Positions 1-8,991 of a stretch of DNA of 64,000 nt are shown piece by piece; the first letter of the stretch is position 1, and each line of letters opens with the position of its first letter. Made by a program: the position numbers and the translations under genes. The notes under the pieces are model-generated. The model had not been told where the DNA came from. It was given only the letters and a program-made list of their open reading frames with translations, and did no database searches. The stretch covers positions 62,001 to 126,000 of the forward strand of contig NZ_JODL01000012.1 of assembly GCF_000718985.1 (NCBI RefSeq), given 5' to 3'. Origin of the DNA: Streptomyces megasporus. Its GTDB lineage: Bacteria; Actinomycetota; Actinomycetes; Streptomycetales; Streptomycetaceae.

Positions 1-476
1 ATGAACACCTTGCCCACCGGTGCGGCGTGCCGGTGGTACGGCCTCCTCACCGGTTCGGCCTCCACCGGGTCCGGCTCGGGGTCGGTGGCTCCCTGGTCGG
101 CGCCCGCGGTGGTGGAGACCGTCTTGGTGTTGTCCTCGGCCTCCTTCATCCGCTCGGGTTTCCACAGGCCCTCGATGACGGGGTTGACGAAGTCCTTGGC
201 CTCACGCAGCCACCGGTCCTTGTCCCAGTTCCGCCACTCCCCGTCCTTCCACCTGTCGAAGTCGAAGTCCTTCAGGGCGTCGGGAAGTTCCTTGGGCAGA
301 CCGAGGTCGTCGACGTCGGCGTCGTCGCCGTTGTCGCCGTCCCGCGCGGAGGCGCCGGGCTTGGTCTTCGCGTCGGTCCCTCCGTCCGTCGGCCCGCACG
401 CGGTGGCGGTGACGGCCAGGACGGCGACCACCGCGGCGGCGGCCGGTGCCAGGCGTCGCCTGCGTATCGATGACAT
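1..476 (-). CDS. trypsin-like serine peptidase, N-terminal part (cut by window edge)
   Basis: Only the first 158 codons are inside the window. The ATG at 476 begins a basic, Ala-rich signal peptide ending in TATAC (Cys27), so a secreted lipoprotein is likely. After a linker rich in Asp and Gly comes a Trp-rich stretch (about residues 55-110, containing EWRNWD and LREAKDFVNP) that is nearly identical to the neighbouring gene at 585-1805. The visible part ends at the GKVF strand where the peptidase domain starts in that paralogue. The catalytic residues lie outside the window, so peptidase activity is inferred from the paralogue. The two genes look like a tandem duplication. Confidence 0.8.
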   Translation of the reverse strand, partial: MSSIRRRRLAPAAAAVVAVLAVTATACGPTDGGTDAKTKPGASARDGDNGDDADVDDLGLPKELPDALKDFDFDRWKDGEWRNWDKDRWLREAKDFVNPVIEGLWKPERMKEAEDNTKTVSTTAGADQGATDPEPDPVEAEPVRRPYHRHAAPVGKVF

Positions 477-519
477 GAGGTGTGCGTCCCCCTGTGGTGT
501 CGACTGCGGCTCCGGTTGA

Positions 520-554
520 CACCGTCCCCGCCCCGGACGGGGGCGGGGACGGTG
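520..554 (-). terminator. hairpin terminator between the two peptidase paralogues
   Basis: Perfect 15-bp inverted repeat, 520-534 with 540-554, and a 5-nt loop. It lies just past the stop of the 585-1805 gene, in its direction of transcription. There is no T-run, which is usual for Streptomyces. Confidence 0.75.
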
Positions 555-584
555 AACGGGGTGTGGAGACCCCCTCGCCGGGGG

Positions 585-1805
585 TCAGTCTCCGGCGTGC
601 TTCCGGCTGACGGCGTCGTGGACGGCCTTGGCCTCGTCACCGAGTCGCGGACCGGCCAGCCAGGTGTGGTCGAGCGTGCCGATGGAGGTCACCGAGACCA
701 GCACGGGCTTGCCGGAGGCCCCCGTGGCGAACCAGCCGCCGCCGGAGGAACCGCCGGTCATGGTGCAGCCGATGCGGTACATCGTGGACTCCGACGGGCC
801 CAGGGTCAGCCGGCCGGGCTCGTCGGCGCAGGTGTGCATGGTGAGCCCGTCGAAGGGCGGCGCGGCCGGGTAGCCGTGCGCCCGCACGGAGGAGAGCGCG
901 GACACCGCCGGGGTGTCGAAGTTGATCGGCAGGGCGGTGCCGACGGTCTCCTCCAGGGACTTGCCGCCCTTCTCCTCGGGCTCCACGTGCAGCACGGCGA
1001 AGTCCTGGGAAGCGCCCGCCCCGCCCGTCTGGGCGCCCTCCGCGATCCAGTGGTCGGTGGTCTGCGTCCAGGTGGCCCAGTACACGCCGTGCGGCGCGAC
1101 CTCCTCCCGAGGAGCCTTCTCCAGCTCCTTCGACGTCAGCGCCTTGTCGTTGTAGGCGGGCACGAAGACGATGTTGCGGAACCAGCCGCCCTCCTTGCCG
1201 GCGTGGACGCAGTGGCCCGCGGTGGCGACGAGGTTGGACTTGCCCGGATTGCGCGGGTCCTGCACGACGGTGCCGGAGCAGACCATGGCCCCCTTGGGGG
1301 TGTCCATGAACACCTTGCCCACCGCCGGGGCGTTCTCCCGGTACGGGGCCTTCACCGGCTGGGCCCGTTTCGGCGCGGGCTCGGGGTCGGTGACACCCTC
1401 GTCCGACCCGCCGCCGCCCTCACCGCCGTCGATGTCGGAGTCGTCGACCCGACGGTCGTTCTCCTCGGCGTCCTTCATCCGGTCCGGATCCCACAGGCCC
1501 TCGATGATGGGATTGACGAAGTCCTTGGCCTCGCGCAGCCAGTCCTCTCTGTCCCAGTTCCGCCACTCCCCGTTCCTCCACTTCTCGGGGTCGAAGTCCT
1601 TCAGCGCGGCGGGCAGTTCGTCCGGCAGGCGGATATCGCCCAGACCGCCCTCGAGGGCGTTGCCGCCGTCCTCGGCGGAGGCGCTGGGTTTGGCGCTCGC
1701 GTCGGCCTCGCCGTCCGCCGGATCGCACGCGGTGGCGGTGACGGCCAAGGCCGCGACCACCGCCGCGGCGGCCAGCGCCGACCGCCCTCTGCTCACAGAT
1801 GACAT
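585..1805 (-). CDS. secreted trypsin-like serine peptidase (lipoprotein)
   Basis: 406 residues. The signal peptide has a lipobox-like TATAC with Cys27. Residues 28-60 form an acidic linker, and 61-113 a Trp/Asp-rich segment shared with the paralogue at 1-476. A long acidic linker leads to a chymotrypsin-fold domain from about 160. The catalytic triad is visible: His198 in ATAGHC, Asp268 in SQDFAV and Ser354 in GGSSGG. The V8/trypsin-like family hydrolyses peptide bonds outside the cell. The natural substrate is unknown. The gene is divergent from the siderophore cassette, and no shared regulatory site was recognised between them. Confidence 0.88.
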   Translation of the reverse strand: MSSVSRGRSALAAAAVVAALAVTATACDPADGEADASAKPSASAEDGGNALEGGLGDIRLPDELPAALKDFDPEKWRNGEWRNWDREDWLREAKDFVNPIIEGLWDPDRMKDAEENDRRVDDSDIDGGEGGGGSDEGVTDPEPAPKRAQPVKAPYRENAPAVGKVFMDTPKGAMVCSGTVVQDPRNPGKSNLVATAGHCVHAGKEGGWFRNIVFVPAYNDKALTSKELEKAPREEVAPHGVYWATWTQTTDHWIAEGAQTGGAGASQDFAVLHVEPEEKGGKSLEETVGTALPINFDTPAVSALSSVRAHGYPAAPPFDGLTMHTCADEPGRLTLGPSESTMYRIGCTMTGGSSGGGWFATGASGKPVLVSVTSIGTLDHTWLAGPRLGDEAKAVHDAVSRKHAGD

Positions 1806-2074
1806 GGACGAAAATCCCCCTGAACGGAACGTCGTACGGTGCGGCTTGTCATGGACTTCTCGAAGGAGACGGCCCCACTATGCCGGTGCCGGAGGGGACG
1901 GCACTCGGCGGGTCCCCGGTTCCCGACGGCCCACAGGCGAAGGATCTTGACCGCGACCGTGATCGGACAGCGGCGGCGTCGTTGGTACGGGCGGAGACAC
2001 GGCGCGCTCCGTCGCGCCACGGGAACCGGACGACCACGCACCGGTGCGGTGCCCTCACCCCCAGGGAGACTTCC

Positions 2075-4066
2075 GTGAACGCATGTCCCGGTCCGGACGG
2101 GAGGACGACGCGGGAACGGCCCCCCGTCCCGCGGCAGTCGCCCCGCGGGGAGACGGACGCGCAGGGCGGCGTCGCAACGGCGGGCGGCGCGCCGCCGCGC
2201 GCGACCACCGACCGGGGCCCCGACGACCCGCTGGAACACCCCGACCCGGTGACGGCCGCCGACGCCGCGGCCCGCGAGAACCTGCTGCGCTGCTGGGTGC
2301 GCGAGAGCGGCCTGCCCCGCCCCGATGACCGGAACGTCCCCGGCGGCGGCCCCGGCGGCGGGGACGTCCTGCGCGTCGTCCTGGCGTCCTGTGGCCTGAC
2401 GGTGGAGGTGCCCGTCCTCCACTGGTCGGACACCGGCTGGCACCGTTTCGGACCGCCCGTCGTGGCGGCGACCGGGCCGGGCACCCGCTCCTCCGGCGCG
2501 CCGGCCGGGGCGGCCCCCCTCGACGCCGTGACGCTCGCCGCGCTGCTGGCGCGGGAGGCGGCACACCTGGGGGCTCCGGGCCGGGGAGGCTCGGCGGGCG
2601 AGAGCGCCGCGCTGGTCGGCCGGGTCGCCGACTCGGTACGGCACACCGCCGCCTTCCTCGCCGACCGCCGCGTGCGCCCCGAGACCCCGCCCGGCGTCGA
2701 CCCGTTCCTGGACGGCGAGCAGTCCCTGCTCCTCGGCCACCCCCTGCACCCCACCCCCAAGAGCCGCGAGGGACTCTCCGACGCCGAGGCGCGCGTCTAC
2801 TCGCCGGAGACGCGCGGCGCCTTCCCCCTGCACTGGATGGCCGTGGACCGTTCCCTCCTGGCCGCCGACTCGGCCTGGACCGTCCGCGGCCGGACCGTGT
2901 CCGCCGAACAACTGGTCACCGAACTGGCCGGGCCCGGGCTGTCTCCGCCGGAGGGGACCGTCCCGCTGCCGCTGCACCCCTGGCAGGCCCGCGAGGCGCG
3001 GCACCGGCCGGCCGTCGCCGCGCTGCTGGAGGCCGGACTGCTGCACGACCTCGGCCCGCACGGCGACCCCTGGCACCCGACGTCCTCCGTGCGCACCGTC
3101 CACCGGCCGGGCGTGCCGGCCATGCTCAAGCTGTCGTTGGGCCTGCGGATCACCAACTCCCGCCGTGAGAACCTCCGCAAGGAACTGCACCGGGGCGTCG
3201 AGGTGCACCGACTGCTCCGCACCGGTCTGGCCGAGCGGTGGCACGCCGTCTTCCCCGGCCGCCCCGGATTCGACATCGTGCGCGATCCCGCCTGGATCGC
3301 CGTCGACGACGGTCGCGGAGAACCCGTCACGGGGCTGGACGTCGTCGTCCGCCACAACCCTTTCGGACTCGCCGACGACGCCGTGTGCCTGGCCGGCCTC
3401 ACCTCCCCCCGGCCCTGGCCGGGCGCCCCCGGCGGCGCGCTGCGCTCCCGCCTGGCCGACGTCGTGACCCGTCTCGCGACCCGCACGGGGCGGTCGCCGG
3501 CCGCCGTCGCCGTGGAGTGGTTCCTGCGCTACCTCCACACCGTCGTGCGTCCCGTGCTGTGGCTGGACGCCGAGGCGGGCGTCGCCCTGGAGGCCCACCA
3601 GCAGAACACCGTGGTCCTGCTCGACCGGGACGGCTGGCCCGCGGGCGGACGCTACCGCGACAACCAGGGCTACTACTTCCGCGAGTCCCACCGCGAGGAA
3701 CTCCGACGGCGGCTGCCGGACATCGGGGAGGCGAGCGACACCTTCGTCGCCGACGAGGTCGTCGACGAGCGCTTCGCCTACTACCTGGGCGTCAACAACA
3801 TGCTGGGACTGATCGGCGCGTTCGGCTCCCAGCGTCTGGCCGACGAGCGGCTGCTGCTCGCGGCGCTGCGCCACTTCCTCACCCGGTCCGAGCGTCCCGC
3901 GGACGGCGGACGTCCGTCGTCGCTGCCCGCCCTGCTGCTGCACTCCCCGACCCTGCGCTGCAAGGCCAACCTCCTCACCCGGCTGCACGGGCTGGACGAA
4001 CTGGTCGGCCCGGTGGACACCCAGTCCGTCTACGTCACCGTCGCCAACCCCCTGGTGAAACCCTGA
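2075..4066 (+). CDS. NRPS-independent siderophore (IucA/IucC family) synthetase
   Basis: 663 residues. The reading frame stays open back to 1799, but GTG 2075 has AGGGAG six bases upstream and begins the conserved protein, so it was chosen. NIS synthetases use ATP to join a carboxylate such as citrate or a succinyl derivative to an amine or alcohol. Family motifs visible: GHPLHPTPKSREG (about 223-235), LPLHPWQ (about 298), RITNSRREN (about 358), VVRHNPF, EAHQQNTV (about 506) and RDNQGYYF (about 527). The acyltransferase gene follows after 17 bases, so the two form an operon. No decarboxylase, monooxygenase or transporter gene is in view, so the product cannot be named. No iron box was found upstream. 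Confidence 0.9.
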   Translation: MNACPGPDGRTTRERPPVPRQSPRGETDAQGGVATAGGAPPRATTDRGPDDPLEHPDPVTAADAAARENLLRCWVRESGLPRPDDRNVPGGGPGGGDVLRVVLASCGLTVEVPVLHWSDTGWHRFGPPVVAATGPGTRSSGAPAGAAPLDAVTLAALLAREAAHLGAPGRGGSAGESAALVGRVADSVRHTAAFLADRRVRPETPPGVDPFLDGEQSLLLGHPLHPTPKSREGLSDAEARVYSPETRGAFPLHWMAVDRSLLAADSAWTVRGRTVSAEQLVTELAGPGLSPPEGTVPLPLHPWQAREARHRPAVAALLEAGLLHDLGPHGDPWHPTSSVRTVHRPGVPAMLKLSLGLRITNSRRENLRKELHRGVEVHRLLRTGLAERWHAVFPGRPGFDIVRDPAWIAVDDGRGEPVTGLDVVVRHNPFGLADDAVCLAGLTSPRPWPGAPGGALRSRLADVVTRLATRTGRSPAAVAVEWFLRYLHTVVRPVLWLDAEAGVALEAHQQNTVVLLDRDGWPAGGRYRDNQGYYFRESHREELRRRLPDIGEASDTFVADEVVDERFAYYLGVNNMLGLIGAFGSQRLADERLLLAALRHFLTRSERPADGGRPSSLPALLLHSPTLRCKANLLTRLHGLDELVGPVDTQSVYVTVANPLVKP

Positions 4067-4083
4067 CCAGTACAGGAGCCCCC

Positions 4084-4845
4084 ATGCCCACCGGTGGTCC
4101 GTCGGCCGACTCCGCCATGCCCGCCGCCTCCCGTGTCACCGTGGCACCGGCCGTGTTCGGCCCGCCCGCCACGGCCGGGACCTTCACCACCTCCAGCACG
4201 GACGACACCCTCGACCTGCGCCTTCCCGCGGGGCCGACCGCGCCGTCGTACGACGACGCGACCCCGGCGCGGACGGACCTACTCGGCGCCGTCGCCGACT
4301 GGGGGCCGATCACCACGGCCGTGGGCGTCTTCCGGCTCGTCCCGGCCCGCCTCGACCGGGACCTGCGGTTGATCACGGCCTGGATGAACGACCCCGCCGT
4401 GGCGGCCTTCTGGCGGCTCTCCGGCCCCAGCGAGGTCACCGCAGCCCATCTGCGCGCCCAACTCGACGGGGACGGACGCAGCGTCCCCTGCCTGGGGATG
4501 CTCTCCGACGTCCCCATGAGCTACTGGGAGGTCTACCGCGCCGACCTGGACCCGCTCGCCCGGCACTATCCGGCGCGTCCACACGACGTCGGCCTCCACC
4601 TGCTGATCGGGGGCGTGACGGACCGCGGGCACGGCATCGGCACCGCGCTGCTGCGCGCCGTGTCGGACCTGGTGCTGGACAACAGGCCGATGTGCGACCG
4701 CGTCGTCGCCGAACCCGACGTGGGGAACGTCCCCTCCGTCGCGGCCTTCCTCGGGGCGGGGTTCCGGCTGACCGCCGAGGTCGACCTGCCGGGCAAGCGC
4801 GCCGCGCTGATGGTCCGCGAGCGGAGCCTGCGTCATGTCCTGTGA
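4084..4845 (+). CDS. siderophore-type GNAT N-acyltransferase (IucB/MbtK-like)
   Basis: 253 residues, ATG with AGGAG five bases upstream. The first 90 or so residues form a poorly conserved leader. The rest is the acetyltransferase domain typical of aerobactin IucB and mycobactin MbtK: RLVPARLDRDLRLITAWMND, the substrate-side PMSYWEVYR, and the acyl-CoA loop DRGHGIGTALLRA, then VGNVPSVAAFLGAGF. It probably acylates a hydroxylamine or amine building block used by the NIS synthetase encoded just upstream. The acyl donor and acceptor are not readable from the sequence. Confidence 0.85.
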   Translation: MPTGGPSADSAMPAASRVTVAPAVFGPPATAGTFTTSSTDDTLDLRLPAGPTAPSYDDATPARTDLLGAVADWGPITTAVGVFRLVPARLDRDLRLITAWMNDPAVAAFWRLSGPSEVTAAHLRAQLDGDGRSVPCLGMLSDVPMSYWEVYRADLDPLARHYPARPHDVGLHLLIGGVTDRGHGIGTALLRAVSDLVLDNRPMCDRVVAEPDVGNVPSVAAFLGAGFRLTAEVDLPGKRAALMVRERSLRHVL

Positions 4846-4957
4846 GATCTCCCGTGACGCCCCCCGCGACGCCTCCGTGGCATCACCTCTCGTGGCGCCT
4901 TTGTGGCTCGCCGGCGGACGACGGGGCGTTCCCGGCACGGCTGTCGGCGGCGCCGCG

Positions 4958-4963
4958 TAAGGT
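4958..4963 (+). promoter_or_regulatory. -10 element TAAGGT of dinG
   Basis: TAAGGT ends 9 nt before the dinG ATG. No ribosome binding site fits between them, so the message would have almost no leader. Confidence 0.5.
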
Positions 4964-4972
4964 GGCAGCCCT

Positions 4973-6982
4973 ATGACCAAGCCCGCCCTCACCGACCTCC
5001 TCCACGCCGCCGTCACCGCCGTCGGCGGCACCGAACGTCCCGGCCAGGTAGCCATGGCCGAGGCGGTGGCCGAGGCCATCGACGACAACACCCACCTGCT
5101 GGTCCAGGCGGGCACCGGAACCGGCAAGTCGCTCGGTTACCTGGTGCCCGCCCTGGCGCACGGGGAGCGCACGGTCATCGCGACCGCGACGCTCGCCCTG
5201 CAGCGACAACTGGTCGAACGGGACCTGCCGCGCACCGTCGAGGCCCTGCACCCGCTGCTGCGCCGCCGCGCCGAGTTCGCCATGCTCAAGGGCCGCTCCA
5301 ACTACCTGTGTCTGCACCGTCTCCACGAGGGCGTGCCACAGGACGACGAGGACGGCCTGTTCGACGTCTTCGAGGCCGCCGCCCCCACCAGCAAGTTGGG
5401 CAAGGACCTGCTGCGGCTGCGGGACTGGGCGGACGAGACCGAGACGGGCGACCGCGACGACCTCGCCCCCGGCGTCTCGGACCGCGCCTGGGCCCAGGTG
5501 TCGGTCTCCTCACGGGAGTGCCTGGGCGCCACCCGTTGCGCCTACGGCGCCGAGTGCTTCGCGGAGGCGGCGCGGGAGCGGGCCAAGCTCGCCGAGGTGA
5601 TCGTCACCAACCACGCGCTGCTGGCCATCGACGCCATCGAGGGCGCGCCGGTGCTCCCCGGCCACGAGGTGTTGATCGTCGACGAGGCGCACGAACTGGT
5701 CTCCCGGGTCACCGGGGTGGCCACAGGCGAGTTGACGCCGGGCGGGGTGAACCGGGCGGTGCGCCGGGCGGCCAAGCTGGTCGACGAGAAGGAGGCGGAC
5801 CGGCTCCAGACCGCAGCGGAGGGCTTCGAGAGGCTGATGGAGCTGGCCCTGCCGGGCCGACTGGAGGAGATCCCCGAGGACCTCGGATACGCCCTGGCGT
5901 CGTTGCGGGACGCGGCCCGTGCGGTGATCACCGCACTGGGCAACACCCGCGACAGGTCCGTCCAGGACGAGGACGCGGTCCGCAAGCAGGCCCTGGCGTC
6001 CGTGGAGAACGTCCACGAGGTCGCCGAACGCATCCTGACGGGCTCGGAGTACGACGTCGTCTGGTACGAGCGTCACGACCGCTACGGCGCCTCGCTGCGG
6101 GTCGCCCCGTTGACGGTCTCCGGGCTGCTGAGGGAGAAGCTGTTCGAGGACCGGGCGGTGGTCCTGACCTCCGCCACGCTCAAACTGGGCGGGGACTTCG
6201 ACGGCGTGGGCGCCTCCCTGGGGCTGACCGTCGAGGGCCGTCTTCCGGACGACCGGACGGCCGCCGAGGAGGCCGAGGAGGAGGGCGACGACACCGTCCC
6301 GCGCTGGCGCGGGCTGGACGTCGGCTCGCCCTTCGACTACCGCAGGCAGGGCATCCTCTACGTCGCCCGGCACCTGGCCCCGCCCGGCCGGGAGGGCAGC
6401 CGCGGCGACATGCTGGACGAGCTGTCCGAGCTGATCCAGGCCGCCGGTGGCCGCACCCTGGGGTTGTTCTCCTCGATGCGGGCCGCTCAGGCCGCCGCCG
6501 AGGAGCTGCGCGGGAGGCTGGACGTGCCGATCCTGCTCCAGGGCGAGGAGACCTTGGGGGAGCTGATCCGCCGGTTCGCCGCGGACGCCGAGACGTGTCT
6601 GTTCGGGACGCTCTCGCTGTGGCAGGGCGTGGACGTGCCCGGGCCCAACTGCCAGTTGGTGGTGATGGACCGCATTCCGTTCCCGCGCCCGGACGATCCG
6701 CTGATGAGCGCACGGCAGAAGGCCGTGGAGGAGGCGGGCGGCAACGGCTTCATGGCGGTGGCGGCCACCCACGCGGCGCTGCTGATGGCGCAGGGCGCCG
6801 GCCGTCTGGTGCGGGCCGGTGGGGACCGGGGCGTGGTGGCCGTGCTGGACTCGCGGCTGGAGCGGGCGCGGTACGGCGGTTTCCTGCGGGCCTCGATGCC
6901 CGACTTCTGGTACACCACCGACCGCGATCAGGTGCGCCGTTCGCTGGCCGCCATCGACGCGGCGGCGAAGGCCGCCGGGTAG
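4973..6982 (+). CDS. dinG: DinG/XPD-family ATP-dependent DNA helicase
   Basis: 669 residues. Superfamily 2 helicase of the iron-sulfur DinG/XPD group, which unwinds damaged or R-loop DNA 5' to 3'. Walker A AGTGTGKS lies at about 46-53, the DEAH box (VDEAHEL) near 237, SATL near 400 and the C-terminal helicase motif VVMDRIPFPRP near 565. Four cysteines between the first two ATPase motifs (one in YLCLH near 111, three in RECLGATRCAYGAEC near 183-196) are placed to hold a 4Fe-4S cluster. Convergent with lexA, with two hairpins between them. DinG is SOS-regulated in E. coli, but no SOS box was seen at its start here. Confidence 0.92.
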   Translation: MTKPALTDLLHAAVTAVGGTERPGQVAMAEAVAEAIDDNTHLLVQAGTGTGKSLGYLVPALAHGERTVIATATLALQRQLVERDLPRTVEALHPLLRRRAEFAMLKGRSNYLCLHRLHEGVPQDDEDGLFDVFEAAAPTSKLGKDLLRLRDWADETETGDRDDLAPGVSDRAWAQVSVSSRECLGATRCAYGAECFAEAARERAKLAEVIVTNHALLAIDAIEGAPVLPGHEVLIVDEAHELVSRVTGVATGELTPGGVNRAVRRAAKLVDEKEADRLQTAAEGFERLMELALPGRLEEIPEDLGYALASLRDAARAVITALGNTRDRSVQDEDAVRKQALASVENVHEVAERILTGSEYDVVWYERHDRYGASLRVAPLTVSGLLREKLFEDRAVVLTSATLKLGGDFDGVGASLGLTVEGRLPDDRTAAEEAEEEGDDTVPRWRGLDVGSPFDYRRQGILYVARHLAPPGREGSRGDMLDELSELIQAAGGRTLGLFSSMRAAQAAAEELRGRLDVPILLQGEETLGELIRRFAADAETCLFGTLSLWQGVDVPGPNCQLVVMDRIPFPRPDDPLMSARQKAVEEAGGNGFMAVAATHAALLMAQGAGRLVRAGGDRGVVAVLDSRLERARYGGFLRASMPDFWYTTDRDQVRRSLAAIDAAAKAAG

Positions 6983-7020
6983 GGAGGCGGACGCCGGTGC
7001 GGGCCGGCGGAGCCGGGGGA

Positions 7021-7082
7021 GGGGCCTGAGAGGCCCCTGGGACACATGTGGGCCCCGGGACCGGCGCAGTGGTCCCGGGGCC
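7021..7082. terminator. double hairpin terminator between dinG and lexA
   Basis: Two hairpins in a row: 7021-7027 with 7031-7037 (7 bp, 3-nt loop), and 7051-7062 with 7071-7082 (12 bp, 8-nt loop). They separate convergent genes and can serve both strands. Confidence 0.8.
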
Positions 7083-7096
7083 GGTCTGTCGGTCGC

Positions 7097-7900
7097 TCAG
7101 ACGCGACGCAGTACCGCGACGACCTTGCCGAGGATGGTGGCCTCGTCGCCGGGGATCGGCTGGTAGGCGGAGTTGTGGGGGAGCAGCCACACGTGCCCGT
7201 CCTCGCGCTTGAAGCGCTTGACGGTCGCCTCGCCGTCCAGCATGGCGGCGACGATGTCGCCGTTCTCCGCGACGGGCTGGCGGCGTACCGTCACCCAGTC
7301 CCCGTCGCAGATGGCCGCCTCCACCATCGAGTCGCCGACGACCTTGAGGACGAACAGTTCGCCGTCGCCGACGAGCTGACGCGGCAGGGGGAAGACGTCC
7401 TCCACCGACTCCTCGGCCAGGATCGGGCCGCCGGCGGCGATCCGGCCGACCAGGGGGACGTAGGAGGCGGCGGGCTTGCCGGTGGTGTCGGTCGTCTGGC
7501 TGGTGGGCGCGTCGGAGGCGCGCACCTCGTAGGCCCGCGGGCGGTGCGGGTCGCGCCGGAGGAAGCCCTTGCGCTCCAGCGCCATCAGTTGGTGGGCGAC
7601 GGAGGAGGTGGAGGACAGCCCGACGGCCTGACCGATCTCCCGCATGGACGGCGGGTAGCCGCGACGCTGCACGGAGTCGCGGATCACCTCGATCACCCGC
7701 CGTTGGCGATCCGTCAGGCCGGAACTGTCGGCGCGGATGCCGGGGGGCCGGCCGGGCAGCGCGCGGGTGGGCCTGGAGGTGTCCTGACCGCTCGCGCCGT
7801 CGGTCTTCCCCGGAGCGGCGTTTGCTCCGTGCACATGGTCGATTCGGTCCCGGGAACGGTCCCGTGCGGTGATGGTGGCGCTCTCTGCGGTGGTGCTCAC
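7097..7900 (-). CDS. lexA: LexA repressor (SOS master regulator)
   Basis: 267 residues from GTG 7900, chosen because GAGAGGGG precedes it. An upstream in-frame start would put the SOS box inside the gene. The N-terminal 60 residues are a variable extension. The winged helix ([16 protein letters not shown] to LERKGFLRR, about 63-120) binds SOS boxes. The C-terminal peptidase domain has the Ala-Gly self-cleavage site in RIAAGGP, the catalytic Ser in GDSM and the catalytic Lys in ATVKRF. RecA filaments trigger cleavage after DNA damage. A perfect SOS box lies 64 bases upstream, so the gene represses itself. Confidence 0.96.
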   Translation of the reverse strand: MSTTAESATITARDRSRDRIDHVHGANAAPGKTDGASGQDTSRPTRALPGRPPGIRADSSGLTDRQRRVIEVIRDSVQRRGYPPSMREIGQAVGLSSTSSVAHQLMALERKGFLRRDPHRPRAYEVRASDAPTSQTTDTTGKPAASYVPLVGRIAAGGPILAEESVEDVFPLPRQLVGDGELFVLKVVGDSMVEAAICDGDWVTVRRQPVAENGDIVAAMLDGEATVKRFKREDGHVWLLPHNSAYQPIPGDEATILGKVVAVLRRV

Positions 7901-7963
7901 GTCGGCCCCTCTCAAGCGGTTCTCCCTAGCTGGACAACGGTAGGTGCTTTCGAAAGGTTGCGC

Positions 7964-7977
7964 CAAACACACGTTCG
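7964..7977 (-). promoter_or_regulatory. LexA (SOS) box of lexA
   Basis: On the minus strand the site reads CGAACGTGTGTTTG, an exact match to the Gram-positive/actinobacterial consensus CGAAC-RNNY-GTTYG. It lies 64-77 bases before the lexA start. Confidence 0.9.
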
Positions 7978-8114
7978 AGTGAAATTTCGCGGATTAGCTG
8001 ACGTGATCGATGTGGCCGATGTATGGCCCGAAGATCGTCGCCGATCGCTACGGTACCGTTTCGTGCGCCGTGGGCCCGGACGTTTCCCGCCCGTGCGGCG
8101 TGTTCGGTCATCGG

Positions 8115-8162
8115 CCACCAGATGTAGTGGTTAGATAGTCGGCAGCCACCCAGAAGTTGTGG
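8115..8162 (+). promoter_or_regulatory. paired NrdR boxes flanking the nrdR promoter
   Basis: Two sites resembling the NrdR box ACWCWATATNTWGTGT: CCACCAGATGTAGTGG at 8115-8130 (about 11 of 15 informative positions) and CACCCAGAAGTTGTGG at 8147-8162 (about 9 of 15). Their starts are 32 bases apart, or three DNA turns, as in known NrdR-box pairs. A possible -10 (TAGATA, 8132-8137) lies between them, a position suited to repression. Confidence 0.65.
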
Positions 8163-8315
8163 TCCCCCGCCTGAGAGGGAGGGAGGACATCACCTATGCT
8201 GGTGGCCGCTTCGAGGGCCGTTCACCGGGCACTCGAAGGCTTGTCCAGTGCTGCGTTCATGCCGCGCTCATGCTGTTCATGCCGTGCCGTCAAGGGTGAA
8301 GGAGGGTGGGAAGCG

Positions 8316-8972
8316 ATGCACTGCCCCTTCTGCCGGCACCCCGACAGCCGCGTCGTCGACAGCCGTACCACCGACGACGGCGCCGCGATCCGTCGGCGCC
8401 GTCAGTGCCCGCACTGCTCCCGTCGCTTCACGACGGTGGAGAACGCGTCACTGGTGGTGGTCAAGAGGAGCGGGGTCACCGAACCCTTCAGCCGGGACAA
8501 GGTCATCGCCGGGGTGCGCAAGGCGTGCCAGGGGCGCCCGGTCACCGAGGACGCGCTCGCCCAGTTGGGCCAGCGGGTCGAGGAGGCCGTGCGCGCCAGG
8601 GGAAGTGCCGAGCTGTCCACCCACGACGTCGGTCTGGCCATACTCGGACCGCTGCGCGAGCTGGACCTCGTGGCGTACCTGCGTTTCGCCTCCGTCTACC
8701 AGGCCTTCGACTCGTTGGAGGACTTCGAGGCCGCGATCGCGGAACTGCGCGCGGCCCGAGCCGACGCACGCGACGGCGGAGACGGTGGCGACGGCGAGGC
8801 CCCGGAGAGACCCGGGGACTCCGAGAGCGCGGCCCCGGCCGGAGACACCCCCACGGACGCCGCCGGACGCCGGAACGGCGCCGGTGACGAGGGGGGCGCC
8901 GGAGGCGGAAGAGGCCACGGGGGCGGCGGAGACCCCGAGGCCCCCGCCGTCCCGACGGCCGCCGGGAACTGA
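8316..8972 (+). CDS. nrdR: NrdR, transcriptional repressor of ribonucleotide reductase genes
   Basis: 218 residues from ATG 8316, with GGAGGG upstream. The N-terminal zinc ribbon has CPFC (Cys3, Cys6) and CPHC (Cys31, Cys34). An ATP-cone follows (about 46-136; [24 protein letters not shown]) that reads ATP/dATP levels. The conserved family ends near residue 150 ([14 protein letters not shown]). About 65 extra residues rich in Gly, Asp, Ala and Pro follow and look disordered. The first gene of the nrdR-nrdJ pair, autoregulated through the two boxes upstream. An in-frame ATG at 8196 with its own ribosome binding site exists but would add 40 non-conserved residues. Confidence 0.95.
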   Translation: MHCPFCRHPDSRVVDSRTTDDGAAIRRRRQCPHCSRRFTTVENASLVVVKRSGVTEPFSRDKVIAGVRKACQGRPVTEDALAQLGQRVEEAVRARGSAELSTHDVGLAILGPLRELDLVAYLRFASVYQAFDSLEDFEAAIAELRAARADARDGGDGGDGEAPERPGDSESAAPAGDTPTDAAGRRNGAGDEGGAGGGRGHGGGGDPEAPAVPTAAGN

Positions 8973-8991
8973 GCGGCCCGCACGGACCGGA

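Noticed and set aside
1806-2074. Iron box for the siderophore cassette
   Set aside because: No TTAGG...CCTAA-like sequence was found in the divergent gap or before the acyltransferase gene.
1799-2074. Extended N-terminus of the siderophore synthetase from 1799
   Set aside because: The extra 92 codons are low-complexity, overlap the divergent peptidase start and lack a ribosome binding site, whereas GTG 2075 has one.
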